Source of the DNA: Rheinheimera salexigens
GTDB taxonomy: Bacteria > Pseudomonadota > Gammaproteobacteria > Enterobacterales > Alteromonadaceae
Direction: 5' to 3'
NCBI RefSeq assembly: GCF_001752395.1
Contig: NZ_MKEK01000001.1
Coordinates: forward strand, 653,244 to 717,243
DNA length: 64,000 nt
Shown: positions 44,846 through 53,818 of the stretch, one piece after another
How positions within the stretch are numbered: the first letter of the stretch is position 1
How the letters are laid out: every line of letters begins with the position of its first letter
Translations under genes and position numbers: made by a program
Notes under the pieces: generated by a model
Seen by the model: only the letters and a program-made list of their open reading frames with translations
The model's database searches: none
What the model was told of the DNA's origin: nothing

Positions 44846-45520
44846 ATGAGTATTAAAAATTGGCCAGCAACCGAGCGACCGCGTGAAAAATTGCTGCAAC
44901 AAGGGGTGAGTGCGCTCTCGGATGCAGAATTATTGGCAATATTTTTACGAACGGGCATTACTGGTATTGATGCGGTGAGTTTGGCGCGACAATTATTATC
45001 TCAATTTGGCAGCTTAAAAAGTTTATTATCGGCGAATCAACAGCAATTTTGTGCCGCTAAAGGTTTAGGTGAAGCCAAGTTTGTGCAATTACAGGCGGTG
45101 TTGGAGTTAAGTAAGCGTTATTTAGAGCAACAAATTCAGCGTGATACGGTGTTTACTGACCCCGCTACAGTAAAGCGTTATTTGCAGCATGCTATTAGTC
45201 ATAAACAGCGTGAAGAGTTTTTATTGTTATATTTAGATAGCCAACACCGTTTAATTAAGACCGAATCGCTATTTAGTGGCACTATTGATGCCTCTCCGGT
45301 GTATCCGCGTATTGTAGTTCAGCATGCATTAGCGCATAATGCGGCCGCTGTTATTCTGGCGCATAACCATCCATCTGGTGTTGCTGAGCCTAGTCGAGCG
45401 GACAGAAGCATTACCGAACGACTAGTTCAGGCTTTAATGCTGGTAGATATCAAGGTATTAGATCATTTTGTGGTTGGCGACACTGATGTCATCTCCTTCG
45501 CTGAACGAGGCTGGCTATAA
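44846..45520 (+). CDS. radC: RadC family JAMM/MPN protein
   Basis: 224-residue protein with two helix-hairpin-helix segments ([32 protein letters not shown]) and a JAMM metalloprotease-like domain: HNHPSG and the following Ser/Asp ([11 protein letters not shown]) complete the metal site. Once tied to DNA repair, its true role is unsettled. The start at 44846 has a strong GGGAGGA site; an in-frame start at 44792 lies further back. It sits between coaBC and rpmB as in E. coli. Confidence 0.95.
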   Translation: MSIKNWPATERPREKLLQQGVSALSDAELLAIFLRTGITGIDAVSLARQLLSQFGSLKSLLSANQQQFCAAKGLGEAKFVQLQAVLELSKRYLEQQIQRDTVFTDPATVKRYLQHAISHKQREEFLLLYLDSQHRLIKTESLFSGTIDASPVYPRIVVQHALAHNAAAVILAHNHPSGVAEPSRADRSITERLVQALMLVDIKVLDHFVVGDTDVISFAERGWL

Positions 45521-45571
45521 TACTTGGCTGGTGCTTATGCGTAAAACCTAGTGCTAGAGTGAAGAATTAGC

Positions 45572-45600
45572 TTGAATAGCAAGCTTAATTCGTGTATAAA
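45572..45600 (+). promoter_or_regulatory. Sigma-70 promoter of rpmB-rpmG
   Basis: TTGAAT (45572-45577) and TATAAA (45595-45600) with a 17-base spacer, then a GC-rich discriminator (GCGCC) typical of stringently controlled ribosomal genes. Leader of about 80 bases to the rpmB start. Confidence 0.65.
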
Positions 45601-45685
45601 TTGCGCCCTCTTTGTTTTGAGGTAACCTTCTTGGCCAGAAGGGTGACGACAGCTCGAGCTGATGTAATTTTGGAGAACAATTGAC

Positions 45686-45922
45686 ATGTCTAAAGTGTGC
45701 CAAGTAACTGGTAAGAGACCAATGGTTGGTAACAACCGCTCTCACGCCAAAAACGCTACTAAGCGCCGTTTCCTGCCTAACCTACAAACTCACCGTTTTT
45801 GGGTTGAAAGTGAAAACCGTTTTGTTACATTACGTACTACTACTCGTGGTATGCGTATCATTGATAAGAATGGTATCGATGCCGTCTTAGTTGACGTGCG
45901 TGCTAACGGTCACAAGGTTTAA
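45686..45922 (+). CDS. rpmB: 50S ribosomal protein L28
   Basis: Large-subunit ribosomal protein, 78 residues (E. coli 78). [21 protein letters not shown] and [15 protein letters not shown] are invariant family segments. It has GGAG ten bases before the ATG and is followed after 11 bases by rpmG in the same operon. Confidence 0.98.
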   Translation: MSKVCQVTGKRPMVGNNRSHAKNATKRRFLPNLQTHRFWVESENRFVTLRTTTRGMRIIDKNGIDAVLVDVRANGHKV

Positions 45923-45933
45923 GGAATTAAATA

Positions 45934-46089
45934 ATGCGCGATAAAATCCGTTTAGTTTCTTCTGCTGGTACTGGTTTCTTCTATACAACTACGAAGAACA
46001 AACGTACTATGCCAGAAAAAATGGAAATCAAAAAATTCGATCCTAAAGTGCGCAAGCATGTGATTTTCAAAGAAGCGAAAATCAAGTAA
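45934..46089 (+). CDS. rpmG: 50S ribosomal protein L33
   Basis: 51 residues, [19 protein letters not shown] then [17 protein letters not shown], ending KEAKIK. It lacks the zinc-binding cysteine pairs, so it is the zinc-independent form. AAGGAA ribosome site eight bases upstream. Second gene of the rpmBG operon, closed by a strong terminator ten bases after the stop. Confidence 0.98.
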   Translation: MRDKIRLVSSAGTGFFYTTTKNKRTMPEKMEIKKFDPKVRKHVIFKEAKIK

Positions 46090-46098
46090 TCGAAAATA

Positions 46099-46123
46099 AA
46101 ACCCGGTGTAAACCGGGTTTTTG
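46099..46123 (+). terminator. Rho-independent terminator of rpmBG
   Basis: Nine-base stem AAACCCGGT with ACCGGGTTT and a four-base loop, followed by T-rich sequence. Confidence 0.92.
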
Positions 46124-46192
46124 CTTTTTAGCACCCGCCTAAGTTACTATGCCGCTGCAGCAGACATTTAAGATGTGCAGACAGGTAGCAAA

Positions 46193-46669
46193 ATGATCAA
46201 ACTCTCTCGGCGTAATTGGAATAACGTACTTATTTTCGTTGTGCTAATTTTAATGTTTTTTTTGTATGGCATCCCACAACGCTTACTGCAATCTGATCCT
46301 GTCAGCTATGGTTTAATACCAGAGCAGAGCCAATTATTAATGGTCAGTTTTGGCCAGCAACGCTTAACCCAAGCCGGCACTCAGTGGCGATTACACCCAC
46401 AATCTAGTGCTAACGTAAATTCGCCTATCATAGACGCTAATCAACTGGCTTTAGCTTGGCAGCACACTTTATTATTGGAAGTTGAAACGACCTCTTTGCA
46501 GACTAAGGTACCCGTGGCACAAGCGAGCGTGCAAGTTGTGGGGCAATTTGAACCGATGATTTGGCTATTGTATCCATCCGAACAGGGCTATTTATTGCAA
46601 CAAGCCGGTCAAACTAAACTATTTGCGTTAAGTACTGAGCAAGCGGCGCAGCTATTTCTATTACCTTAA
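46193..46669 (+). CDS. Membrane-anchored hypothetical protein
   Basis: 158 residues with one N-terminal transmembrane segment (VLIFVVLILMFFLYGIP, about 10-28) and a probably periplasmic domain of unknown fold (PEQSQLLMVSFGQQRLTQAG, WRLHP). The ATG at 46193 has AGGT upstream; the GTG at 46175 is less likely. It lies between rpmG and mutM on the same strand, but no link in function can be read from it. Confidence 0.75.
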   Translation: MIKLSRRNWNNVLIFVVLILMFFLYGIPQRLLQSDPVSYGLIPEQSQLLMVSFGQQRLTQAGTQWRLHPQSSANVNSPIIDANQLALAWQHTLLLEVETTSLQTKVPVAQASVQVVGQFEPMIWLLYPSEQGYLLQQAGQTKLFALSTEQAAQLFLLP

Positions 46670-46791
46670 ATGAATATTTTTAATTACGACTAGCTTGAAT
46701 AACGACTAGCTTAAATTTATAGAACGAAACCTTTTAGTATTTTATTCGCCGTTATTTGGCCAAAGTGAATTAATAAAACGGAGTGGTTTTA

Positions 46792-47601
46792 ATGCCAGAG
46801 TTACCGGAAGTTGAGGTGTCCCGTCAGGGAATTAGTCCATTTATGCAAGGCCATACCTTACATAAAGTAGTGGCTCGGCAACGTCAATTACGCTGGTGGA
46901 TCCCAGATGAGGTAGTAGATCTGCAAAACCAATCTATTTTATCGGTAACCAGACGCGCTAAGTATTTATTAATTGAATTGCCCAAGGGTGATATTATTTT
47001 ACACTTGGGCATGTCAGGCCATTTAAAAGTGTTACCAGCCAATACGCCAGTGCAAAAGCATGATCATATCGACTTTTTGCTATCAGGCGATAAAGTGCTG
47101 CGCTTAAACGACACCCGACGGTTTGGCGCGGTGTTATGGCAAGCAAGAGGCCAGTTACACCCACTGCTTGCTGCACTGGGTCCAGAGCCATTAAGTGATA
47201 ACTTTAATCCTAACCATCTTAGCCAAGCGTTTGCTAAGCGACGCACTGCGGTAAAGCAAGTGTTGATGGATAATCACGTGGTAGTTGGCGTGGGTAATAT
47301 TTATGCTAATGAAGCTTTATTTAAAGCTGGAATTTTACCGACTAAACCGGCTAATCAAGTTAGCTCTGAACAAATTAATAGCTTAGTGGCAGAGGTGAAA
47401 TTGATATTGGCCGCTGCAATTAAGCAAGGCGGCACAACCTTAAAAGATTTTAGCGCGGTAGATGGAAAACCGGGTTACTTTGCTCAGCAGTTATTAGTGT
47501 ATGGTCGTGCTGGCCAAGCTTGTGTTAATTGTCAGTCGATATTAAGTGATATTAAAATTGGTCAACGCCGAACGGTGTTTTGCTCGGTGTGCCAGATTTA
47601 G
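46792..47601 (+). CDS. mutM: Formamidopyrimidine-DNA glycosylase
   Basis: Removes 8-oxoguanine and formamidopyrimidines and nicks the abasic site; 269 residues (E. coli 269). The mature N-terminus PELPEVE supplies catalytic Pro2 and Glu3; a DNA-binding helix-two-turn-helix contains [13 protein letters not shown]; the C-terminal zinc finger is CVNCQSI...CSVCQ. The start must be 46792 so Pro is second. Upstream, an ACGACTAGCTT direct repeat with period 16 (46686, 46702) is of no known role. Confidence 0.97.
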   Translation: MPELPEVEVSRQGISPFMQGHTLHKVVARQRQLRWWIPDEVVDLQNQSILSVTRRAKYLLIELPKGDIILHLGMSGHLKVLPANTPVQKHDHIDFLLSGDKVLRLNDTRRFGAVLWQARGQLHPLLAALGPEPLSDNFNPNHLSQAFAKRRTAVKQVLMDNHVVVGVGNIYANEALFKAGILPTKPANQVSSEQINSLVAEVKLILAAAIKQGGTTLKDFSAVDGKPGYFAQQLLVYGRAGQACVNCQSILSDIKIGQRRTVFCSVCQI

Positions 47602-47616
47602 GCTGGAAATAAGCAA

Positions 47617-49236
47617 CTAAAAGCTGCGGCTGGCCATTAATCTAAATTCAACACCGTTAAGATTGTCGTTATCGGTTACCGCTTTTGTGACATCAATATG
47701 GATCATTGCGCCGCGGCTAGAATGACTCGATAACAGCCGCAGGCCGCCGCCTACGCCGACTAAAGTTGAACTATCAGTCTCTGCCATAGGTTGGTCGCCA
47801 GCCGGCCACACTTTACCCACATCTAAATAGCCAACAAAGGCGACATCTAATAATTGCCATATCGACCAATCAGTATAACGGCGATATTCTAAGGTATTGA
47901 TAATTCTAGCTTCACCGCTGCGAAAGAACTCTGGGTAGGCGCGCATGTTGTTTTCGCCGCCAATATACAAAGGTTCATCGCGGAATAAGTTATTCCCTTT
48001 ATCAATATTTAGTTTAGCGACAAAACTGCTGTAATCAGTTAAATGTTTAACCAGTTGCCAATGGCTGCTAATTAAGAACTGTTGCTGTTCAAACTGACGT
48101 TGCTGCCAAGAGGTGTCAGACAACAACCAAATATCGCTGGCAAGTTGCCAATTTTTCAAGGCAGAAAACTTCCAAAACAATGCATTATCATCGGCACCAA
48201 AGCCTTTATTATATTGGCCTATTCTGGCATTAAGCTGCCAGCCAAGGTTAAAGTCTTCAGTGCGATTAAAAGAATTAATATTATATAATTTACGATAATC
48301 AGCGACGATATACTCATATTCAACCCAAAAACCTGATAAGTTTCGATCTTCAGGCAATGGATGAAAGGTGCCGTGTTCGGCTAGGTCAAAATTATAATCA
48401 TTTAATTCTGCCGATAGTTTTAAGCGGTGGATATTTTTACCGGCTATAGGCAATTTATAACCAAACTCGACATTAAGTAAGTTATTTTGGCGCTGAAAAC
48501 GGTTAACTTCTTCACCCGCCTCGTATTCACTCACTTCTTCTGAATCACGCTGTAGATTAAATAATAACGACCACGGCGATGATAAACGGTAAAAGGGCCG
48601 GCTGACTTGAACTTGATAATTACTGCCATCAGAATTATCAAAATAACGTAACGAGCCATCCCAAAAACTACCAAACATATTGGGTGAATTAAAAGCAAAA
48701 CCATAGCCTGTACGCTCGGTTTCTGTTTTATATTCTAAGCTAAGTTTATTACCGGTACCCAGTAAGTTATCTTCTTCAAAGCCTAAGGCGCTTTTACTGC
48801 GGCCACCTTCACTTGAAAAGTCGACTGTGGGTAATAGCGACCAGTTGTCCCAAGTTTCAACATCGATAATAACAGCGTTTTCACTGGCGCAATAATGGCT
48901 GATACGAACATTGGCTTCACGTAAATAACTGCGGGTACGTAATAAACGCTCGGTTTCGGCCAGAACTTTCTCATCTAAGGGGGCACCTATTTCGAATAAA
49001 ACGTCATCCTGTAGCACTGAGTCACGGGTGATGGTATGAGTGTAGTTAGCAAATTCATGCAACCAAAAAGTATTTTTATTAGTTAAATCAAACACGTTAT
49101 TGCTGTTGTAGGTAATGTCTTTAATGCGAATATTACTTTGGTCGAGCAAAAAGTGATTATCTGCCACGGGCTGACAGTCTGCTAAAGCATATGTGCTAAA
49201 AATACAGCTAATTGTCAGGCAAAGTGCAACCCGCAT
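47617..49236 (-). CDS. Omp85/TpsB-like outer membrane protein with POTRA domain
   Basis: 539 residues. Signal peptide to TYALA-DCQ; a POTRA-like domain (about 30-135: FEIGAPLDEKVLAETERLLRT is typical) with a disulfide-capable Cys pair; then a BamA-type 16-strand barrel with LLGTGNKLSLEY near 165 and the conserved PLYIGGENNMRAYP and GRAR-like region ending in RSF. Such proteins insert or move proteins or lipids at the outer membrane. No cargo gene adjoins, so this is not clearly a two-partner system. Strong AGGAG before the ATG. Confidence 0.85.
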   Translation of the reverse strand: MRVALCLTISCIFSTYALADCQPVADNHFLLDQSNIRIKDITYNSNNVFDLTNKNTFWLHEFANYTHTITRDSVLQDDVLFEIGAPLDEKVLAETERLLRTRSYLREANVRISHYCASENAVIIDVETWDNWSLLPTVDFSSEGGRSKSALGFEEDNLLGTGNKLSLEYKTETERTGYGFAFNSPNMFGSFWDGSLRYFDNSDGSNYQVQVSRPFYRLSSPWSLLFNLQRDSEEVSEYEAGEEVNRFQRQNNLLNVEFGYKLPIAGKNIHRLKLSAELNDYNFDLAEHGTFHPLPEDRNLSGFWVEYEYIVADYRKLYNINSFNRTEDFNLGWQLNARIGQYNKGFGADDNALFWKFSALKNWQLASDIWLLSDTSWQQRQFEQQQFLISSHWQLVKHLTDYSSFVAKLNIDKGNNLFRDEPLYIGGENNMRAYPEFFRSGEARIINTLEYRRYTDWSIWQLLDVAFVGYLDVGKVWPAGDQPMAETDSSTLVGVGGGLRLLSSHSSRGAMIHIDVTKAVTDNDNLNGVEFRLMASRSF

Positions 49237-49353
49237 GGTTACTCCTCTTAATGGAATATAACTAGAATAGCTCAGCTTATTGTTGCTAACAGCTTAAGAC
49301 TGGCATGATATTATTTATATCACGCCAGAAGCTGAAGTACAGATGTAAATTGT

Positions 49354-50160
49354 TTACTTCTCGTTTACCTGAGTCAAAATAACACTACGTTGTGGGAAGG
49401 GGATCTCTATACCCGCTGCGTCAAAAGCCAGTTTAATATCTTCTTGCAAAGTATTACGTAGCTCTCGGAAGTTCTCTCGTTTTGCCCAAACTGAAAACTG
49501 TATATCTAAAGACGAATCACCAAAACCTAGAAACATAAAAACAGGTGCTGGTTCGTCTAAACTTAATGGATTGTTATCAGCCGTTTTTAATAATAGCTCA
49601 CGAACTTGGCGAATGTTTTCTTTATAAGCCACACCTAATTTAAGGTCGAAGCGGCGAATAGGAAAACGGGTTAAGTTAGTGACTTCACTTTTTATAAGGC
49701 TTTCATTAGGAATACGCACAAATAAATTATCAAAGGTGCGTAACTTCACTGACAACAAATCGATAGATAATACTTCGCCGGTGGTATTACCTACTTTAAT
49801 GGTGTCACCAAGCTGAAACGGTTTTTCGCCAATTAAAAATAAGCCGCTAATAATGTTTGAAGCTGAGGTTTGGGAAGCAAAGCCTAAAGCGACAGATAAC
49901 ACACCGGCTGCACCTAAAATAACACTGAGTGAAAAACCAAGTTGGTTTAAGGCTGAGGCGATAAAAAGCGCTAGCACTAACCAATACACTAAGCGCTTAA
50001 AAAGCACTATATGGTGTTGCGAAAAGTTAGCTTTAAATACCCTTTCGACAGCTCTAGCACCCAGGCTGGCAATTAAAAAACCTAATATAACCGATAGGCT
50101 AGCCAATAAGACATTACGTAATTGCTCGTGTTGTAACCATGTTAAAATTGACTCTGACAT
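49354..50160 (-). CDS. MscS-family mechanosensitive channel
   Basis: Small-conductance osmotic-release channel, 268 residues, with about three transmembrane helices (15-105), the pore-lining AAGVLSVALGFASQTSASNIISG (quoted in two parts: AAGVLSVALGFA, SASNIISG) and a cytoplasmic beta domain (KPFQLGDTIKVG). GAGG site before the ATG. Ten bases follow the preceding hypothetical gene, so the two are an operon and may work together. Confidence 0.9.
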   Translation of the reverse strand: MSESILTWLQHEQLRNVLLASLSVILGFLIASLGARAVERVFKANFSQHHIVLFKRLVYWLVLALFIASALNQLGFSLSVILGAAGVLSVALGFASQTSASNIISGLFLIGEKPFQLGDTIKVGNTTGEVLSIDLLSVKLRTFDNLFVRIPNESLIKSEVTNLTRFPIRRFDLKLGVAYKENIRQVRELLLKTADNNPLSLDEPAPVFMFLGFGDSSLDIQFSVWAKRENFRELRNTLQEDIKLAFDAAGIEIPFPQRSVILTQVNEK

Positions 50161-50170
50161 TATCGCCTCG

Positions 50171-51004
50171 TTAGTCGGAAAGCATATCGGTAAAAGCTCG
50201 GATCAAACTGTGTTTCTCTGCCGTTTTACGTGGCGGACTTAACAACGTAGATGTTTGCGGTTTGGTTATATCGAGCTTGTCGATTTTAAAACTAGCTAAG
50301 CTAAGTAAGCTTTTATGTTGAATGGTTAAGCTGTCAGTCCATAAACTGCCATCAAGATCGCCATATAAAGTTAAATACGGCACTGGAATACTAATTTTAT
50401 CCATCGCTAGCATTTGCTCAGATAAATTATGGATATGCACCGGTGTAATAGCACGGTGTGGCCGAACTTTTAACTCGCCTTTACTATGTCTAGCATGGGT
50501 TTTATCGGCGTAACATAACTCACCAATTTGGGTAGAAGGACCAAACCAAGTATCAGACAAGCGTTGCACAGCAATATCGGTTAAGATGAGTTCAGATTTT
50601 AGTACTTCTGATGCAGGTAGTACCACCCCAATACATACTGGTGAGCTAATATAAAACGTGGCTCGCTCGCCTGGCGGTATCCGAACTGGCTGTAGGGTTT
50701 TCACTACAACGGGGCGGTCTAATAATTGTGGTACTAAACGACACACGTTAGGGCTTTTAGTAAACATATAGCGCTGAGGCTGTAAATGCCCCGGCAACAT
50801 CTCAAGGTTATGTTGTTGTAGTGGCACCTTTTCATCATCGTGAATGGTGTCGGTTGCAATGAGCCACTGTTTTGCTTGGCGTTGCAAATACAGTTGCAAA
50901 GCACCAATACGAAAACCTTTGCATTCATTATTGGCAAAGGTCATCGGCTGCCACCACAGTGAGCTAGCTGTTGTCGTCACTGTTGTCGTCACTGTTGAAG
51001 TCAC
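50171..51004 (-). CDS. DUF432-like protein, partner of the MscS channel
   Basis: About 277 residues, soluble, no signal peptide. Features include SLWWQPMTFANNE, PPGERATFYISSPVCIGVVLP and KGELKVRPHRAITPVHIHN, resembling DUF432 proteins; recognition is tentative. The start is unclear: the frame begins with GTG codons inside a 12-base tandem repeat (50968-51003) giving Thr-Val-Thr-Thr-rich residues. The conserved part starts near SLWWQP, which argues for one of the GTG codons rather than the inner ATG at 50944. Co-transcribed with mscS. Confidence 0.65.
   Translation of the reverse strand: MTSTVTTTVTTTASSLWWQPMTFANNECKGFRIGALQLYLQRQAKQWLIATDTIHDDEKVPLQQHNLEMLPGHLQPQRYMFTKSPNVCRLVPQLLDRPVVVKTLQPVRIPPGERATFYISSPVCIGVVLPASEVLKSELILTDIAVQRLSDTWFGPSTQIGELCYADKTHARHSKGELKVRPHRAITPVHIHNLSEQMLAMDKISIPVPYLTLYGDLDGSLWTDSLTIQHKSLLSLASFKIDKLDITKPQTSTLLSPPRKTAEKHSLIRAFTDMLSD
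50968..51003. repeat. Three tandem 12-base units at the start of the DUF432-like gene
   Basis: CTGTTGTCGTCA twice, then CTGTTGAAGTCA. The units carry the candidate GTG start codons on the minus strand, so copy-number change would alter the N-terminus. Confidence 0.85.
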
Positions 51005-51180
51005 AATATTGGTTATTCCATTTTATGTCGGTGTTTTGGCTATCTTAACAAGAAGCCATCTGACTTAGCAGCGGCTAAGTGATTATATTCAGTTGTTATT
51101 CAAGGCTATCCTTTATAAAATAGCCTGTATTATCGGTATTTTATATATTTCTGATTAAAACGTTGGAGCAAAGTGAATTT

Positions 51181-51249
51181 ATGGACGTACCGGGTAGTAG
51201 GCGAAGCCTGATAATCGATTTTGCTATTTATATGAATTCTGCTGAGTAA
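51181..51249 (+). CDS. Putative mgtE leader peptide (22 residues)
   Basis: Reads MDVPGSRRSLIIDFAIY then MNSAE and a stop. GGAG lies 12 bases before the ATG, a long spacing. Its last codons and stop fall within the left arm of the hairpin at 51241, just before the mgtE ribosome site. An acidic residue and proline near the start followed by arginines recall MgtL of Salmonella, where low magnesium stalls or destabilises the ribosome. No homologue known to me. Confidence 0.35.
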   Translation: MDVPGSRRSLIIDFAIYMNSAE

Positions 51250-51297
51250 GCCTGCCTCACCGCATCCATAGCCTTACTCAGCCTGTACTGTAAGAGG
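51241..51297 (+). promoter_or_regulatory. Competing hairpins in the mgtE leader
   Basis: Arm A GCTGAGTAAG (51241-51250) pairs perfectly with arm B CTTACTCAGC (51273-51282). Arm B's first five bases CTTAC can instead pair with GTAAG (51290-51294), which overlaps the mgtE ribosome site AAGAGG (51292-51297). The two folds exclude each other, so a ribosome held on the leader ORF over arm A would favour the fold that hides the site. An upstream hairpin AGGCTAT/ATAGCCT is at 51103-51126. Confidence 0.5.
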
Positions 51298-51302
51298 TTG
51301 CT

Positions 51303-52646
51303 ATGGAACTACCTGTATTAATTGAGACCCTTCGTGCTGCATTAGAAACAGATACTGTGCATTTAATGCGTGAGCAGCTTGAAGATATTCACCCTGCTGA
51401 TTATGCCAGTGCAATTATTGAATTTCCTATTAATGATTTATGGACACTATTAAGTGTGCTGCCCCGTGCTGATCAGGCCAAAATATTTGGTTACTTACCA
51501 GCTGAAGTGCAAGTTGAACTGTCTATTAGGATTAGTCGTCGTCGGCTATCGCCGATTATTCGCCAAATGTCATCAGATGAACGGGCAGACTTATTTAATC
51601 GTTTAAGCGATGAACAACGCGAAACCTTATTACCGGCTTTGGCTTTAGCAGAGCGGGAAGATTTGCTGCATTTATCTTCACATGAAGAAGGTACAGCCGG
51701 CGCTATTATGACGTCTGATTACGCTATGTTAGCTGCCGAGATTACCGTGGCACAAGCGATGGACGTGTTACGTCGTGAAGCCCCAGATAAAGAAACGATT
51801 TATTCTGCCTATGTGGTGGATCATGATCGGCATTTAATTGGTGTGGTGTCACTTCGAGACTTAATTCTTGCGCCAGTAACCATGCGTATTGATGAGTTAA
51901 TGAACCATGTGCCTATCTTTGCTAGCGTCGATACGCCGCAAGAAGAAATAGCATCTTTAATCTCTAAATACGACTTACTTGCCCTACCGATCTTGAATAA
52001 AAATAATCAAATGGTCGGTATTGTTACCTACGATGACGCCATGGACGTTGTGGCAGAAGAGGCAACAGAGGATTTCCATAAAACATCGACTATCGGTAAA
52101 TTAGAAATCAGTGTTAAAGACGCTGGTATCTTATTACTTTATCGTAAACGAGTATTTTGGCTGGTTATTTTAGTCTTTGGTAATATCTTTTCCGGTGCCG
52201 GGATCGCTTATTATGAAAGCACTATTTCAGAACATATCGCCTTATTATTCTTTTTACCGTTATTAATTGGCAGTAGTGGTAATGCGGGTGCACAATCCGG
52301 TACTTTGATGGTGCGAGCCTTGGCAACAGGTGAGATCAAACTACGTGACTGGGGCGCATTATTGGGTAAAGAGTGCTTAGTGGCGGGTTTGTTAGGCTTT
52401 ACCATGGCAGCAGCTGTGGTGGGTTTAGGCTGGTGGCGGGGCGGTTATGATATTGCCGTAGTGGTCGCTCTGACCATGATGCTAGTGGTAATAGCCGGTA
52501 GTTTAATTGGCTTGTCGTTACCGTTTTTATTAAGCAAGTTTAAACTTGACCCTGCAACAGCGAGTGGCCCATTGATCACTTCGATTGCTGACGTCGCAGG
52601 TGTTGTATTGTACTTCTCCATCGCCACTTGGTACTTGGGGTTATAA
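51303..52646 (+). CDS. mgtE: Magnesium transporter MgtE
   Basis: Dimeric magnesium channel, 447 residues (family about 450). N-terminal helical domain (HPADYASAI, 1-125), two CBS domains (about 130-255: IMTSDYAMLAAE, GVVSLRDL, IVTYDDAMD), a connecting helix, then five transmembrane helices (about 280-445) with GSSGNAGAQSGTLMVRALATGE and the selectivity-filter region DPATASGPLITSIADV. Magnesium in the CBS domains closes the channel. AAGAGG site five bases upstream. Its last six bases overlap the end of the convergent CDF gene. Confidence 0.96.
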   Translation: MELPVLIETLRAALETDTVHLMREQLEDIHPADYASAIIEFPINDLWTLLSVLPRADQAKIFGYLPAEVQVELSIRISRRRLSPIIRQMSSDERADLFNRLSDEQRETLLPALALAEREDLLHLSSHEEGTAGAIMTSDYAMLAAEITVAQAMDVLRREAPDKETIYSAYVVDHDRHLIGVVSLRDLILAPVTMRIDELMNHVPIFASVDTPQEEIASLISKYDLLALPILNKNNQMVGIVTYDDAMDVVAEEATEDFHKTSTIGKLEISVKDAGILLLYRKRVFWLVILVFGNIFSGAGIAYYESTISEHIALLFFLPLLIGSSGNAGAQSGTLMVRALATGEIKLRDWGALLGKECLVAGLLGFTMAAAVVGLGWWRGGYDIAVVVALTMMLVVIAGSLIGLSLPFLLSKFKLDPATASGPLITSIADVAGVVLYFSIATWYLGL

Positions 52647-53516
52647 GATAGGTCCATGCGCGTCTTGCGGTTCTATATGAATGCTGAGTTCAATGCCGAT
52701 TTCTTTTAGGGCTAATTCAGCATCATCGGCAACTTGATGGGCGCGTTGCACGGTCCAATCTTTAGGCACTTGCATATCGGCTTGGGCAAATTGTAATGTT
52801 GCTGCGGAGCGAGTTCTTAGGTTGATGAATTGCACTTTATGGTCACTAAATTGGCTTAAAGTCTGTTCTATTTCAGCAATACGCTGATCCGGTAGTGCTT
52901 GGTCCATTAAGCCATTACTAGCTTTATAAAGTATCTGCCAACCTTCATGTAAAATATGCAGCGCTACGGCGATAGCGACAACAGGATCGAGCCAGCTATA
53001 GCCAGTTATGGCTGCTAACGCAACGCCAATTATCACACCTACTGTGGTCCAAACATCAGTAATTAAATGCTTACCATCACCGTCTAATGCCGGCGAACTA
53101 TATAAGCGACCGCCCCGTATCAGTAATAAGCCCACGGCTAAATTTATCAAGCTAGCTAAAACGGTTAGCACTGTGCCCACACCTAAGTCGGCTAAGGGTT
53201 GCGGATTAATAAGCCGCTCTATCGCTGTGGCGCAAATGGCTAAAGCGGCTAATAAAATTAAACCACCTTCAAAAGCGGCAGATAAATATTCTGCTTTGCT
53301 ATGGCCATAAGGGTGATTATCATCAGCGGGGCGTTGGGCTAAGGTGACCATAAATAAAGCAAAACCTGCACCCGCGACATTAACTAAAGATTCTAAGGCG
53401 TCAGATAAAAAACCGACTGAACCGGTTAAATGCCAAGCAACACCTTTAAGTGCCATAGTGGCAAAAGCGGCGATTAATGACAGAAATAGTAATTGGCGTG
53501 GCGATAATGTCAGCAT
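52641..53516 (-). CDS. Cation diffusion facilitator transporter (FieF-like)
   Basis: Exports divalent metals such as zinc or iron in exchange for protons; 291 residues. Six transmembrane segments in the first 200 residues with metal-site pairs SDALES and DVWTT (Asp-x-x-x-Asp variants), the loop motif HPYGHSKAEYLSA after TM2 and a cytoplasmic C-terminal domain (ADMQVPKDWTVQRAHQVADDAE in part). The first site reads SDALES rather than SDxxxD, so residue identity should be checked before assigning a metal. It ends tail-to-tail with mgtE. Confidence 0.88.
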   Translation of the reverse strand: MLTLSPRQLLFLSLIAAFATMALKGVAWHLTGSVGFLSDALESLVNVAGAGFALFMVTLAQRPADDNHPYGHSKAEYLSAAFEGGLILLAALAICATAIERLINPQPLADLGVGTVLTVLASLINLAVGLLLIRGGRLYSSPALDGDGKHLITDVWTTVGVIIGVALAAITGYSWLDPVVAIAVALHILHEGWQILYKASNGLMDQALPDQRIAEIEQTLSQFSDHKVQFINLRTRSAATLQFAQADMQVPKDWTVQRAHQVADDAELALKEIGIELSIHIEPQDAHGPIL

Positions 53517-53708
53517 AACAGGCCGTAAATTTAGGCAGCGATTAAAATTATTGTAAAGTAGGCTTGAGCTAAAGTCATTTTTGCGGCCTATACTTCGGAC
53601 TATCGTTACCTACATTTACTACCGACTATCACCATAGATTATTAGTACCGAATTTTACGGCTGAGTATCCTAGTTATTATCCAAAAAACTGAGTGATTAA
53701 TACGCTGA

Positions 53709-53726
53709 TTGTCATACAACTGTCAT
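53709..53726 (+). promoter_or_regulatory. PHO box upstream of the porin gene
   Basis: TTGTCATACAACTGTCAT: two TGTCAT repeats with an 11-base period, one or two changes from the E. coli consensus for PhoB. Ten bases later TAAAAT (53737-53742) is a suitable -10 element, which is the usual spacing in PhoB-activated promoters. Confidence 0.75.
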
Positions 53727-53734
53727 ATAATATT

Positions 53735-53760
53735 CATAAAATATGCATCAATATTTTATG
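53735..53760. repeat. Perfect palindrome overlapping the porin promoter
   Basis: CATAAAATAT (53735-53744) and ATATTTTATG (53751-53760), six-base loop. It covers the candidate -10, so it may be a second regulator's site or an early RNA hairpin. Confidence 0.6.
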
Positions 53761-53818
53761 AATAGCTGCTAGGCCATAATGTTTAGCGCATTTATCACTT
53801 CAATATAGGTAACACCAG

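Noticed and set aside
51061..51302. M-box or other known magnesium riboswitch before mgtE
   Set aside because: The M-box consensus segments are not visible; only the short ORF and simple hairpins are.
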